From Quercus robur (lineage: Eukaryota > Streptophyta > Magnoliopsida > Fagales > Fagaceae), in assembly GCF_932294415.1 (NCBI RefSeq), contig NC_065536.1:2666001-2730000 (forward strand): 64,000 bases of DNA. The letters run 5' to 3'. The position numbers were made by a program, and so were the translations under genes. Below are positions 34,568 to 47,579 of this stretch, piece by piece (the first letter of the stretch is position 1; each line of letters opens with the position of its first letter). Under the pieces are notes generated by a model. The model made no database searches and was not told the origin of the DNA. It saw nothing but the letters and a program-made list of their open reading frames with translations.

Positions 34568-36276
34568 TGAAGGGATGAGTCTCTGTGTTCTTATTTCAAT
34601 ATGAGACTATAGCTTGATCAACGACTATATTTATGCAATTTGCTTGTAAGGTATTGTGATTTTTTTAATGATTTATTATTTATGCAATTTGCTTGTTTTG
34701 TGATTTTTTTTCTCTGTCTGAGTTGTAAGATATTGGGTTTAAATAAAGTTAGAGATTGAGACTGTTGAGCAACTGATCTTTCGGTAAAAGGACTAACAGA
34801 TGTTATTTTCAATTTTTATGGAATATTTCAAACATAATGCTGCAGGTTAGGATATGTTGAATTCAAACTCAGTGATATAGAGGGTAGCCTTCAACTTTAG
34901 CATAAAATTGAATATTTATTTGTCAAGCAGGGGAACTTCATATTTATTTGTCAAGCAGGTAGTGTCAATTGCAACTACATCACCAAAATAGCCATATGCA
35001 ACCCTGGCTCTTGCATCAGTCCAGAACAAATTCCGCAAACATCCCTTCTAATTGAGATCCACCACATAAAAGAAGTTCGGATTAATTTAATTGCAAGTGG
35101 GTGAAGTGATTAAGTACTGCTTGAGCATCTCCTACTTTGAGCTTCAATTGATTGCAGATATTAAGGCTTTCATATCCAATTGCTTCAATGTCATATGTTT
35201 CTTCATAATCTACAGTTTAAAAAGTCTATTATAAACTGGCATAGCTTCCTCTAAATAGTTTCATTCGTTCAGCAATGGCAACCATGAGTGGTTAGAGGAG
35301 ACATGTTTACATGAGGTCATAGGTGCATAGAGGAGTTTCTTTAAAAGCCCAATGAACCTGCAGATCATTGCATCATCTGCCAGATGCATTAAACTGTCAA
35401 ATCAAACATATACCTAAAATCTGAATCACTTGGGCAAGCATATTTAGTGAAAGGATAGCACCGAAAATTGGCCCTAAAAATATATATAATTCAAACCAGT
35501 GAATTTGAAACTTGAAAAAGAACCTGCTTCTCATGATCAGCAAGTCCATGATGGGATAGCTAATTTGAGGTTGCTGGGCCTCCAGAATAAAGAAAGATGA
35601 GAATGAGAGAGAGACTAGAGAATAAGAGAGAAGCTTTTACACAACAGTTCAATTCTTGCCTATTACAGTTGCTTATGCATCTGTATGCTTGCTCAATATT
35701 ACATTCCAAGAATCACTCACTAACTCTCCCTTTACTCCTAACTAACTAACAGATTTACTCAATTAAGCAAATGGCTTTATTCAATGCACATGGCTAATCA
35801 GTAACTGGTTACAACTATATATGATTAATTCCTAGCTATCACTTATCAAGTCCATACAACAGTCAAGGTCAGCTGGATTGATCTCATGAAATTAATACTT
35901 CCACTAATGACAATGTAAATCCCCTTCTAAGCTTTAAACCATTTACTATTATTCTCTAGAATGCATCCAGAAAAGCTTCATGACTCTTGGATTGCACCTA
36001 AAGACATACCCAATGCCAGTGGCCAAGCAATTTCGCTGATTCGCTCACTAAAAGATTCAAAAGATAGCTACCATATATCATCCAGATTATTATTCTTGAT
36101 AACACTCTTCTTAGGTTGGATTTTCAACTTGGCACATCCAAATCTTGGATGGTCCATCACAAACTAAAGAATTAAACCTCATAAGCTATGTGTGCAAGAT
36201 CAGAGGTGACAAACATGCATGTGGGTCAATGGCTGTCGCCGGCAGCAGCTAGGCCTTGGGCCGTCGCCAGCGACAG
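34568..36276. other. Chitinase upstream region and non-coding spacer
   Basis: 34568-34830 is the promoter side of the chitinase-like gene and is alignable with 20420-20690 upstream of the pseudogene (shared GATATTGGGTTT and TCTTTYGGTAAAA phrases). The rest to 36276 shows no gene or repeat I can name. Confidence 0.5.
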
Positions 36277-38860
36277 CTAGTGCTTGAGTCTCCGGGGGGT
36301 CAATGCTTAGGTTTCTTCACTCTCTCCCCTTCTCTCTCTTGGGGTGGGTTTGTGATTTTTTTTTCCCTGAAGCGTGGGTTTGTGAATGAAATAAGATTCA
36401 ATACTTGTTTTAATTTGGTATTGGTTTGTGAATTTTTGTAATTTTTTTAATTAAAAAATGTCATGTCATTAAAAAAATTCAAGTTATTGTTTTGTTAGTC
36501 ACGTAAATAACACTGCTGATGGCGGTTAGTAAAATGACTAATACAACTCATTTTTAAATTTTAAAGAACCAATTGTGTTCAGTTGAAATTTGAGGGATCA
36601 ATTGCACACATATAATAAACTTGAGAGACCAACATTGTAGTTTCGCCTTTGCATTTTCTTTCTTAAATTTCATTTCTAACTACTAACAGATGGTAATTTT
36701 TTTTTTTAAGGGAAAACAGATGGTCAGTTGATTGCAAAAAACCTTAAAAAGTATATAGAATTGTAAAAGAGTTTATTTCTTAAAACAACATAAAAAAATT
36801 CGGCATATTGGTTATAGTAGAAATTGCCATAGTACACTGATAATAATATATTTTTGCTCAATTACGTTAGGAGATTTAAAAGTTATATTCAATAATGAAT
36901 TAAAAAAAGTGTAATCTATTTATTTTTGTTTATTTTTTAAAGTAAATATTGCCAGAGGAGTGGGGTCAAGGGGCAATTGACCCCGGGCTGTCCCAAATGA
37001 CAACTTGAGAGAGAGAAAGAGAGATTTAATTAACCTATAAACTCATTTAACTGGTAATGATGCCAATCTGAAAATAAAGTGAAAATTTGAAAGGGAAAAA
37101 ATAGTAGAAAAAACATCAACTACAATAATCATGGGTTAACTTTTGATTTCAAGAACAATACCGCACATACAAGTACTAATTATGCACATGAAAAAGCTTC
37201 TAAAAAAATTTATGCACATTAAAAAAGATACTGGCAGCTAAGGATAATTTCCATTGTCAACTTAAAAAAATGCATACTATTGACAAAATTTTGCTCTAGA
37301 ATTATTATTATTTTTTTTTTGGTTGAGAAAGGCGCTTTAAAAATTAGCTAGTGAAGACTAAAAAACAAACAAACAAACCTAGTTAGTGAAGAATGAAGAT
37401 AATGGCCATACATATTAGGTATGATTAATCTTCTCACCCTCATTCTAGAACTTGTTTAGGTTCACAATTTTAGTTCGTTTACAGAACAATAATGATTTTC
37501 TCTAAAGAGTTCTAACTTTAATCTAAATTAATAAAATATATAATAGAGTGGTTAGAATCTTCTCCATTTGATTCCTCTTCAGGCAATTACCTTGAAAAGA
37601 TGTGCAAAAAAAGTATTAAGCGATTTGCATATATTTTTATGCAAGGATTTGGCCTATTTAACCTATTCTATCATTATCTATGGAGCATGGCTATCCCAAA
37701 TGACAACTGAAACCATCCTAATCCTTTGGAAAGTGATGAACTCAAGAAATCTATTGGAAAATGATTAACTCAAGAAATGAATACAACTTTTAAAGGGCAA
37801 GTAGACATATATAATCCGGACTATCGGGTGCAATCATGGAAAGGGAATCCTAACAAAGTTGGGCTATGGCCTATCAACTATGAAAGAGAGGTACAACTAG
37901 CTAGTATATTCTTCTAATGTCCTCGAAGTACTTTCAAGTGTATCTAGGGTTTTTCAGGATCTTTGTATGGAGGTAGTGTCAAAGTCACGTACCCATTTAT
38001 TCAACTCACATTTTGTATTCATTAGCCAACCTAACCATTATAGTTTTAAACTTAAAAATAGTTCAATTAATAGCTTTAGCTTTATATAACTCTATATTAT
38101 ATGTTTGAGCACATTTTCTAGAGCATGTGACAAGCACAAGCCCCATTATTTTACTTAGCAAGAGACAAAATTCAATGTTTAATTTGCATAGAAATAATGC
38201 CCCATTAAAATTGAACCTGCATACTTTGTGCCCGTTTGGTTCCACATTTTCAGCTCAAAAAGCGCTTTTTGAAAAAAGCCAGTCCTAAATTTGCGTTTGG
38301 TCAAGCCCAAAACGCAACTTTTATCAAAAAGTTGCGTTTTGGGCATAGAGCAAAAACGCGGACAAACGCGAAAAATTTTATGGACCTCTGAGGGTCCATA
38401 AATGAAAACGCGCAGTGCGCGTTTTGGATGGTTACCGTTGCTACGGTAAAATTACGGAAATACCCATTCAATTAGAACATCAACTCTTTCGGAAACAGTA
38501 GATCAAGAACAGAAAAAAAAAAAAAATAGAACAGCTCTTTCGGAAGCAGCAGATCAAGAACAGAAAAAAAGAAAAAAAAATTTAGAACAACTCTTTCGGA
38601 AACAGTAGATCAAGAACAGAAAAAAAAAAATTAGAGCAACAACTCTTTCGGATCAACAGCAGATCAACAACAACAACAAGAAAATTAGAACAATAGCAGA
38701 TCAAGACCCTCCGGCGGATCAAAAAGACTGACGAAAAAAAAAGGGGAGGGAGAGATTTACCGACCATCCAATCTTCCCGATCATCCAAGAACAAGAAAAA
38801 AAAAATAGAAAAAGAAGAAGGAGAGCTGGTTCCTTCATTCGTTTCGAAGTGCTAAGAGAA

Positions 38861-38899
<39 letters not shown>

Positions 38900-39971
38900 A
38901 GAAGGAGAGCGACTGTTCTGGCCTGAAGTGCTAAGAGGAAAAAAAAAAAAAAAAAGAAGAAAGAGAGCGACTGTTCTGGACTGAAGTGCTTAAGAGGAAA
39001 AAAAAAAGATGAAAGAGCTGTGGAATGAATGTTCTGGATGGTGCTGGTGTGGTAGGAATAAAAGAGGAACGAAGGAAAAAACAAAAGAAGGAAAAAACAA
39101 AAGAAAAGAGTGTGGGTACGTGGGTGGAGGAGAAAAAAAGAGGGGAAAAAAAAAAAAAAAAAAAGAAGGGAAGGAGAGCCCACGTGTGTGTGTGTATGTG
39201 GGGAGAGAAAAAAAAATTATATCACAATATTTTTACAATAAATCTTAAGGTAGGTTATTATTAGCTAATATTAGTGAGAAAAAAATAATTTTTTTAGAAA
39301 GAGAAAAAAATAATTTTAATAGTATGTTAAAATTAAAATTAGTATCAATTTTTATCACAATATTTTCACAATACTTTCATAATAAATCTTAAGTGGTAGG
39401 TTATTATTAGCTAATATTGGTGAGAAAAAAATATTTTTTTTAGAAAGAGAAAAATTGATTTAAGTATGATGAAATAATTGATTTAAGTATGAAACAAACT
39501 CACATAAAAAAAAAAAAAAAAAGTATGAAATAAATTCCCTTATATATACATTGTCTTTTTTGGTCATTTACCCTTCAAAAAGCCACTTTTAACAGTTTTT
39601 ACCAAACATTCAGCTTTTTCATTATGCACTTTTTAACAGCTTTTACCAAACACTCAGCTTTTTAAAACTCCACTTTTTCATTATGCACTTTTACAAAACT
39701 CCACTTTTTCATTATACACTTTTTCAAAAAGCTGAACCAAACTCACCCTTTACCAGATTAATGAATGTTGAAGACAATTTTCAAAAGCACTAGCTAGGGT
39801 AGGGTAGCCCCTAATAACAAAGTGCTGCTTTATGATACTTTACATTATATTAATTTAAGCATATTTTCTAAAGCGTGTGACAACTGACAAGCACAAGCCA
39901 ACCTTATTTTCATAACCAAGACCCCTATCTATATTTTAATTTATAAACAATATCATATAACCCACAAAAAA
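36277..39971. repeat. Tandem segmental duplication, copy 1 (with insertion)
   Basis: Copy 1 runs from CTAGTGCTTGAGTCTCCGG to AACCCACAAAAA and is repeated nearly base for base at 40044-42218. It is interrupted at 38228-39748 by a TIR element. Without that, the unit is about 2.2 kb. It holds no ORF above 68 codons and no recognised domain. A GGGGTCAA...TTGACCCC inverted repeat lies near 36970. Confidence 0.93.
38228..39748. mobile_element. PIF/Harbinger-like TIR insertion inside copy 1
   Basis: Left end GTGCCCGTTTGGTTC; complement of the right end GGGTGAGTTTGGTTC. The uninterrupted sister copy (ATACTTTACCAG near 42003) shows the empty site, so the target duplication is TTT (38225-38227, 39749-39751). 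The interior is non-coding. It has GGAAACAGTAGATCAAGAAC repeats (about 38475-38640), A-tracts of up to 37 bases (38861-38897), a duplicated TATCACAATATTT block (39221-39310, 39355-39450) and CCAAACACTCAGC repeats near the right end. The apparent 154-residue Phe-rich reading on the minus strand is low complexity. Confidence 0.85.
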
Positions 39972-40043
39972 TCCCCCATTTGAAGGAATTTGCATAACTT
40001 GACCTGCCCAGATAGCAACGCACATATTTTGGCTTGTCTATAT

Positions 40044-42218
40044 CTAGTGCTTGATTCTCCGGGGGGGGTCAATGCTTAGGTTTATTCACACTCTCCCCTT
40101 CTCTCTCTCGGGGTGGGTTTATGATTTTTTTTTCCCTGAAGCGTGGGTTTGTGAATGAAATAAGATTCAATACTTGTAATTTTTTTTTTGGTATTGGTTT
40201 GTGAATTTTTGTAATTTTTTTTAATTAAAAAATGTCATGTCATTAAAAAAATTCAAGTTATTGTTTTGTTAGTCACGTAAATAACACTGCTGATGGCGGT
40301 TAGTAAAATGACTAATACAACTCATTTTTAAATTTTAAAGGATCAATTGTGTTCAATTGAAATTTGAGGGATCAATTGCACACATATAATAAACTTGAGA
40401 GACCAACATTGTAGTTTCGCCTTTGCATTTTCTTTCTTAAATTTCATTTCTAACTACTAACAGATGGTAATTTTTTTTCTTAAGGGAAAACAGATGGTCA
40501 GTTGATTGCAAAAAAACCTTAAAAAGTATACAGAATTGTAAAAGAGTTTATTTCTTAAAACAACATAAAAAAATTCGGCATATTGGTTATAGTAGAAATT
40601 GCCATAGTACACTGATAATAATATATTTTTGCTCAATTACGTTAGGAGATTTAAAAGTTATATTCAATAATGAATTAAAAAAAGTGTAATCTATTTATTT
40701 TTGTTTATTTTTAAAAGTAAATATTGCCAGAGGAGTGGGGTCAAGGGGCAATTGACCCCGGGCTGTCCCAAATGACAACTTGAGAGAGAGAAAGAGAGAT
40801 TTAATTAACCTATAAACTCATTTAACTGGTAATGGTGCCAATCTGAAAATAAAGTGAAAATTTGAAAGGGAAAAAATAGTAGAAAAAACATCAACTACAA
40901 TAATCATGGGTTAACTTTTGATTTCAAGAACAATACCGCACATACAAGTACTAATTATGCACATGATGAAAAAGCTTCTAAAAAAATTTATGCACATTAA
41001 AAAAGATACTGGCAGCTAAGGATAATTTCCATTGTCAACTTAAAAAAATGCATAATATTGATAAAATTTTGCTCTAGAATTATTATTATTATTTTTTTGG
41101 TTGAGAAAGGCGCTTTAAAAATTAGCTAGTGAAGACTAAAAAACAAACAAACAAACCTAGTTAGTGAAGAATGAAGATAATGGCCATACATATTAGGTAT
41201 GATTAATCTTCTCACCCTCATTCTAGAACTTGTTTAGGTTCACAATTTTAGTTCGTTTAAAGAACAATAATGATTTTCTCTAAAGAGTTCTGACTTTAAT
41301 CTAAATTAATAAAATATATAATAAAGTGGTTAGAATCTTCTCCATTTGATTCCTCTTCAGGCAATTACCTTGAAAAGATGTGCAAAAAAAGTATTAAGCG
41401 ATTTGCATATATTTTTATGCAAGGATTTGGCCTATTTAACCTATTCTATCATTATCTATGGAGCATGGCTATCCCAAATGACAACTTGAAACCATCCTAA
41501 TCCTTTGGAAAGTGATGAACTCAAGAAATCTATTGGAAAATGATTAACTCAAGAAATGAATACAACTTTTAAAGGGCAAGAAGACATATATAATCCGGAC
41601 TATCGGGTGCAATCATGGAAAGGGAATCCTAACAAAGTTGAGCTATGGCCTATCAGCTATGAAAGAGAGGTACAACTAGCTAGTATATTCTTCTAATGTC
41701 CTCGAAGTACTTTCAAGTGTATCTAGGGTTTTTCAGGATCTTTGTATGGGGGTAGTGTCAAAGTCACATACCCATTTATTCAACTCACATTTTGTATTTA
41801 TTAGCCAACCTAACCATTATAGTTTTAAACTTCAAAATAGTTCAATTAATAGCTTTAGCTTTATACAACTCTATATTATATGTTTGAGCACATTTTCTAG
41901 AGCATGCGACAAGCACAAGCCCCATTATTTTACTTAGCAAGAGACAAAATTCAATGTTTAATTTGCATAGAAATAATGCCCCATTAAAATTGAACCTGCA
42001 TACTTTACCAGATTAATGAATGTTGAAGACAATTTTCAAAAGCACTAGCTAGGGTAGGGTAGCCCCTACTAACAAAGTGCTGCTTTATGATACTTTACAT
42101 TATATTAATTTAAGCATATTTTCTAAAGCGTGTGACAAGCACAAGCCAACCTTATTTTCATAACCAAGACCCCTATCTATATTTTAATTTATAAACAATA
42201 TCATATAACCCACAAAAA
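40044..42218. repeat. Tandem segmental duplication, copy 2 (uninterrupted)
   Basis: Near-identical to 36277-38227 plus 39752-39971. Only scattered substitutions and homopolymer-length changes are visible, implying a recent event. The copies are separated by a 72-bp spacer (39972-40043) not found elsewhere in the window. Confidence 0.93.
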
Positions 42219-42666
42219 GCATTGGTGGTAATGATGGCAAGTACTGACAATATAAACTCATGAATGCAACCCGAGTAGAGTTACATTTATGCTATACCCA
42301 ATTGGACAGTTTTGAATTATAATCAAAGTGGCTCAAAGTTTATGAAACTATATACAATATTTTCATATAATTAGTGCCTATTCAGCATATTCATACTTTG
42401 ATACCATGCGAGCTTTGGCGCAACCACTTTTGTGTCCAATGAATGCTTGATTCTCCTCATTCCTATTTGACTATTTGCCTATATATTCAATTTTTAACAT
42501 GCCTCGTGATACACGGTGTAGAAAATTCTAATCACACTTCACTTGCATTGGCGCAGAAATTTTTTTTCATTTTAATGGAGATTCAACTTTTAAAGTGGCT
42601 ATGTACGACAAGACCATATATGTATAATGCAAACTCTTTTAATAAAGCATTATTACTAGCAATATT
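42219..42666. other. Non-coding spacer
   Basis: AT-rich; a 114-codon open reading at 42443-42787 lacks any domain and runs into the repeat that follows, so I do not call it a gene. Confidence 0.4.
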
Positions 42667-43239
42667 ATACAGAGAGCCCCTAAAAACTAAAGAAAATTGT
42701 TGTATTTTAATATTTTATTTACTACTAAGAATTAGCCATCTTCATTTTAATAGTTCTCGACGTATGAAGATTTTTATCTTTTGTTAATAGAAAGTGATGA
42801 GTAGGGGTCCAATTATTGATAAAATTAGATTTCATCTTTAGCGGGCGAAAGTATGAAGATTTTTCTTCTTCATCATTTAAGAATTATAATTCTATTAAAA
42901 TGATTATATTAAAATGCAAGAATAAATTAACACATAAAAAATAAACTAGAGTATAATTAATATTCAATGTTAAAAAAATATATAATTAAAAGAAAAGATA
43001 CTGCATCAAAAAAAGAAAAAGAAAAGATACGATAATTATTTCTTAACACATTTCAACTTTATAATTAGCTATATATGAAAACATAACTTGTTTGTGTAAT
43101 AAATTTCACAACAATTTTCCTTGACTATAAAGTTAAAAAAGGCTATCCTCAATTCTCTTACATAAACAAAATTAAGTTGTCAAAGATTTTTTTTTTATAG
43201 CTTAGAGAAAATAAAAATGATGAGAGAAAAATGTATTTT
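42667..43239. repeat. AT-rich direct duplication, copy 1
   Basis: From TACAGAGAGCCCCTAAA to AAAATGTATTTTGA. Repeated at 43354-44336 with more divergence than the 36-42 kb duplication. Contains the empty site of the foldback element found in copy 2 (GTAGGGGTCCAATTATTG near 42803). Confidence 0.8.
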
Positions 43240-43353
43240 GAGAAGATGCAAAAACCAAATAATTAAGTTTGACACAAAAAGAGTGCTTTCAATTCAACTC
43301 TATTGAGTTTCGATACTACTCAACATAATATCCAACAATCATAAACTAGCATG

Positions 43354-44336
43354 ATACAGAGAGCCCCTAAAACTAAAGAAAATTGTTGTATTTTAATATT
43401 TTATTTACAAAGAATTAGCCATCTTTATTTTAATAGTTCTCCACGTATGAAGATTTTTATTTTTTGTTAACAGAAAGTAAGTAGGGATCCCAACATTTTG
43501 CCCATTTCAAAAAATCAATCCAGCATTTTGCCCTCTTTTCCAAATTAATTAGGGAAATGCCCTTATTTTGAAACTTGATTTTCTCAAAATTGAGTTAAAC
43601 CCTATAGTGACGTTTTTAAGGATCCTATAGTGACGTTTTAAGGACCTATAGTGGCGTTTTTTAATCTGATTTCCATTATAGGCAAAAAAAAGAAAAAAAA
43701 TTGCATGTAACTCGATTTCATGGAGATCGGATTACAAAATGCTACTATAAGTCCTTAAAATGTCACTATAGGCTCCTTAAAACACCACTATAGAGCTCCA
43801 AATTTTTTTTTTATAACTCGATTTTGAGTAAATCGAGTTTTAAAAGAGGGGCATTTCTCTAATTAGTTTGTGAAATGGGGCAAAATGCTAGATTTTTTTT
43901 TTTGAAAGAGACATTTGCCCATTTTCTTCGTCCAATTATTGATAAAATTAGATTTCAACTTTGGCGGGCCAAAGTATGAAGATTTGTTTTTTCATCAGTT
44001 ATGAATTAAAATTATATAAAAATGCAAGAATAAATTAATACATGAAAAATAAAACTAGAGTGTAATGTTAAAAAAAATATAATTAAAAAAAAAAGACATG
44101 ATAATTGTTTCTTAACTCATATCTTAATTGGCTATGAAAACATAACTTGATATTCTTCCAAATCATAAAAATATTTCGTGTAATAAATTTCACAACAATT
44201 TTTCTTGACTATAAAGTTAAAAAAGGGTATCCTAAATCCTCTTATATAAATAAAAAAATAAAAAGTTGTCAAAGATTTTTTTTTATAGCTTAGAAAAAAT
44301 AAAAAATGATGGGAAAGAAAAATGTATTTTGATGGT
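43354..44336. repeat. AT-rich direct duplication, copy 2 (with foldback insertion)
   Basis: Second copy of 42667-43239, interrupted at about 43491-43927 by a foldback element. It also has a short extra segment near 44155-44180. Confidence 0.8.
43491..43927. mobile_element. Foldback/MULE-type MITE, 'AACTCGATTTT' family, member 1
   Basis: Ends pair as inverted repeats: TTTGCCCATTTCAAAAAATC at left and the complement of the right end, AAATGGGCAAATGTCTCTTTC. Inner arms carry CCAGCATTTTGCCC and its complement. The middle has GACGTTTTAAGGACCTATAG-type repeats and AACTCGATTTTGAGTAAATC. Absence from copy 1 of the surrounding duplication confirms insertion. The target duplication is blurred. Confidence 0.75.
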
Positions 44337-44879
44337 TTTCTTAGGTATATCAACACATAAACATACAAATTAAAGCATATTATCTTCCATTATATTTATT
44401 GCTTTTTTTTTCTCTCAAAAAAAAAATCTTTATTGCTTTTTTTTTCCTTATAACTATAAATTTGTTCATATTTTGTATTCAAGAAAATAGAGTGATTAAT
44501 AAAATCATTTCAAAAATAAAATTTCTCTCGAAATTAGCTCTAGAGAGAAAACAAGAGTAAGTGGGGAGGGATGAGGGCACCTTGAGGTTTCGATGGTTTG
44601 TGTATAAGTGAGCAACACTTCTTGAGGTGGTTGATTTCTTCAATATGGTAGAACCACTTGAAATATGGTATTTCTTAAAAAAAAAAAAAAATGGTGGGGG
44701 AAGGGGGCATACCGCATATGTGTGGTTGGTTTAGTTGGTCATTTTCATTTCTTTGAATCTCTTTGGACTAATTTAATTCTTGAGTGGAGACTGGATGCTA
44801 CCTTTGGAGTTTAAATTTTTTTTGTTTATATATATATTACCATACATCCTATATCATAAGGTGGAAATTTGTGAGTTCT

Positions 44880-45045
44880 AGTAATTAGTTCAACTGGTAA
44901 ACTCTCTTATCGTTAAATAAAAGATTTAAGGTTGATCTCCGCCTACACCAAAAACCAATTTATATCTTGGCCTAATGATAAGGAACAATCATCAAAAGTG
45001 AGTATCATTGGTTAAAACTTCTTCAAAAAGAAAAAGAAAAATAAG
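44880..45045 (+). mobile_element. tRNA-derived SINE
   Basis: RNA polymerase III internal promoter boxes are present: A box TAGTTCAACTGG (44886-44897) and B box GGTTGATCTCC (44930-44940), about 32 bp apart as in tRNA genes. The body continues CGCCTACACCAAAAACCAAT and CTTGGCCTAATGATAAGGA, typical of Au-like plant SINEs, and ends in an A-rich tail near 45020-45045. It cannot fold as a tRNA beyond the boxes, so it is a SINE and not a tRNA gene. Confidence 0.75.
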
Positions 45046-45877
45046 GGAGGAAAAATTCAGGTTCATAGCCCGCTTGATCTAAAAGTGGTAATGTCCTTGG
45101 CTAATCATGGAAACCTTATCTAGACGTGACCTCTGTGATCAGCCCTACCAAAATTTCAATAGCATCAACTGGTGTAGATTACGATTTGAATTGACTCCCG
45201 AGGATTAAATTGGTGATCATTGTATGCCTTCAAATCACATACAAGTAACTTGGTGCATGATTGTATGCTTTCAAATTTTCAATAGAGATAGTATTGTAAT
45301 GAAATCACATAGGATTGAACCTTTGTCATTAGAACTCATCCTAGGCCGTGTTTAACTTAATTGGTGATTGTATGGTTTCATTATTAATCTAAGGTATAAT
45401 TCTATAGCATCTTATCCAAAGTGAAAAGAGTTTCAGAGCTTGACCAAAACCTAACCATATATGCAAGATTTAAATTCATAAAGGAAATGATTTTGCCGCC
45501 AAATTGAAAGACAAAGACATAAAGATATTATAAACCTAGAAGATAAACTAAGCAAGCGCATACTGAGGCAAAAAATAAGGTTTATAATCAGTTCTTTTTA
45601 GGTACAGTTCGGTTGAGACCATCCCAAAACTTGAAACGTGCACAAATGTCGCCCACTCATTTGGATGGTACAAACTGCATCAATATTTTAAGCTATATTG
45701 ATGTAGATCATGTAAATGCCATTAATCAGATTATATGGGTCTATGACTCTAAGTGGAGTGTAGTGGAGGGGACCAAATTTGTACTATAATTGATACGGCT
45801 TTCAAGGTTTTATATTTATTCAAAACCATATCATTCCCAAAATATATATGGCTGCTGGGTTGGAAAACTAATCAACT
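45046..45877. other. Non-coding spacer
   Basis: No gene seen. The CTTGGCTAATCATGGAAACC region (45093-45210) looks like decayed repeat sequence I cannot name. Confidence 0.35.
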
Positions 45878-45886
45878 TACTAAAAT

Positions 45887-46299
45887 TGGCCAAAATGGGG
45901 ATATACCCCTTTCGCTGAAACTTTCCAGCAAAATGCCTCCTGTCTGAAACTATTTAGGGATATGTCCCCTGTTTTAAACTCGATTTTCTAAAAATTGAGT
46001 TTCAATGAAAAACTTGATTTGGCGAAAATCAAGTTATAAGCAATCAAACTTAAAAAAAATAAATAAATAAAATAAAAAATTGCATGGAACTCAAGTTCCA
46101 TGCAGAAATTTTCAAGAAACTCGATTTTCAGCAAATCGAGTTTTTCATTGAAATTTGATTTTCTAAAAATCGAGTTTTTCATTGAAACTCGATTTTTTTA
46201 AAATCAAATTTCAAAACAGGGGCATATCCCTAAATAGTTTAAAACTAGGGGCGTTTTGCTAGAAAGTTTTGCAAAAATGGGTAAAACCCTATTTTGACC
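45887..46299. mobile_element. Foldback/MULE-type MITE, 'AACTCGATTTT' family, member 2
   Basis: 413-bp element with a 9-bp target duplication TACTAAAAT (45878-45886, 46300-46308). The left end TGGCCAAAATGGGGATA pairs with the right complement GGTCAAAATAGGG. CCAGCAAAATGCC and its complement lie further in. AACTCGATTTT/AAATCGAGTTT units alternate through the middle, so most of the element can fold back on itself. Shares plan and core motif with 43491-43927. Confidence 0.85.
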
Positions 46300-46911
46300 T
46301 ACTAAAATGTGAAAGCCCTATTCTTTATTCACTTTTATTTGAAACAAAATTTAACTTTTTTCAATAAAAATGGGAAGGGGTGAGCAATTATGACTTTCTA
46401 TTTAAGCATGACCATAATATATAATTCTCTTTTTATTAAATAACTAATGTCTGAGAGATTTAAATGAAAGAGGAGTCTCAAATAGGGGATCTGCAAACAC
46501 TTACTCCAATGAGTTGGGCCATAAATCTGGTACATGATGCATTAGGTGAATGAAATCACTAAAGTTAGGTCCACGTTGAGCTCTAGTGATATGACATGAC
46601 TAATTCGGTGTCTTGACAAAAAAAAGTTTTCTATTAACAAAATCTTGCTACTTTGCTAGACACTAAGGTGCGGTTTGGATTGGACTTATTTATATCTGCG
46701 TTTTTCTCCTTCATGTTTCTTTTTTTTTTTTTTTTTTAACCTGAAGTTGGTTTCATGTGGGGGACAAACCTGCCAGTGGGTCCTGTGCACTGTGCACGGG
46801 ACCCACTAGCACTTTGGACGTCTACATATTGGTTTGAAATGGCACTGTTTAACCTAAAAAACATCCATACCAATACTTGTAAAAATGTGTAAATATACAA
46901 AACATGAACAA

Positions 46912-46935
46912 TAACCGTGCATATATGCACGGTTA
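46912..46935. repeat. Perfect 24-bp palindrome
   Basis: Half-site TAACCGTGCATA followed directly by its complement. The symmetry extends imperfectly to about 42 bp (CATGAA on the left, TTCATG on the right). It lies in non-coding sequence with a TGTGCACTGTGCACGGGA repeat 120 bp upstream. Confidence 0.85.
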
Positions 46936-47579
46936 CTATTCATGTGCAAACGATTTTTTTATTCTTTTTTTCTCCCCCTTTCATCATGCTCTCTCATCTG
47001 TCTTCTTTTCACAACAAAGAAAGAAAGAGGTGGGTGGGGGCCATGTGGGTAGTGGTTTGCTTGATATAATAAAAAATTAAAGAAATATTATTATTTAAAT
47101 AAAATAGATGATAGAATAGATAAATTGATGTGTGTGTTTTGTAAAAGTGGATGTGTAAAATAGAAAAAATATGTTTTTTCTTGCAAAATAGACAAGAATT
47201 TTGCACGGACTGATGCGGTTGCTCTTTGATTAACAGGAGTCTGATACGTTGATTCCCTATCTCTTTACATATGGTAAAACCATTTGACATCGACAACTTC
47301 AATATCAGCTATAGATTTAGCGGAACTTTATTTTAATATTTCGAAGTCAAACTTTGAAACATAGACCCTAGTGCTATTGCATCACCAAGATCATGTCCCT
47401 ACCTAGGCTTTTACATCATAGATCATACCATTATGACCATGGTGACACACCTTGACATGCAACATATATATCCACAATTGTTTTATGTACATAACATGTT
47501 TCATGCACATAGACACATGCATATACATGATATACATACTTTCATCTATATAAGTGAAGATACAAGATCCACAAGCAAC

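Noticed and set aside
38719-39183. 154-residue Phe/Leu-rich membrane protein on the minus strand
   Set aside because: Translation of A-tracts and short tandem repeats in a TIR element.
44881-44960. tRNA gene
   Set aside because: A and B boxes are present but the acceptor stem and anticodon arm do not pair, and the sequence continues into a SINE body.
46676-47235. TIR element starting GGTGCGGTTTGGATTGG and ending at GCGGTTGCTC
   Set aside because: The two ends do not match each other as inverted repeats, and no target duplication was found.
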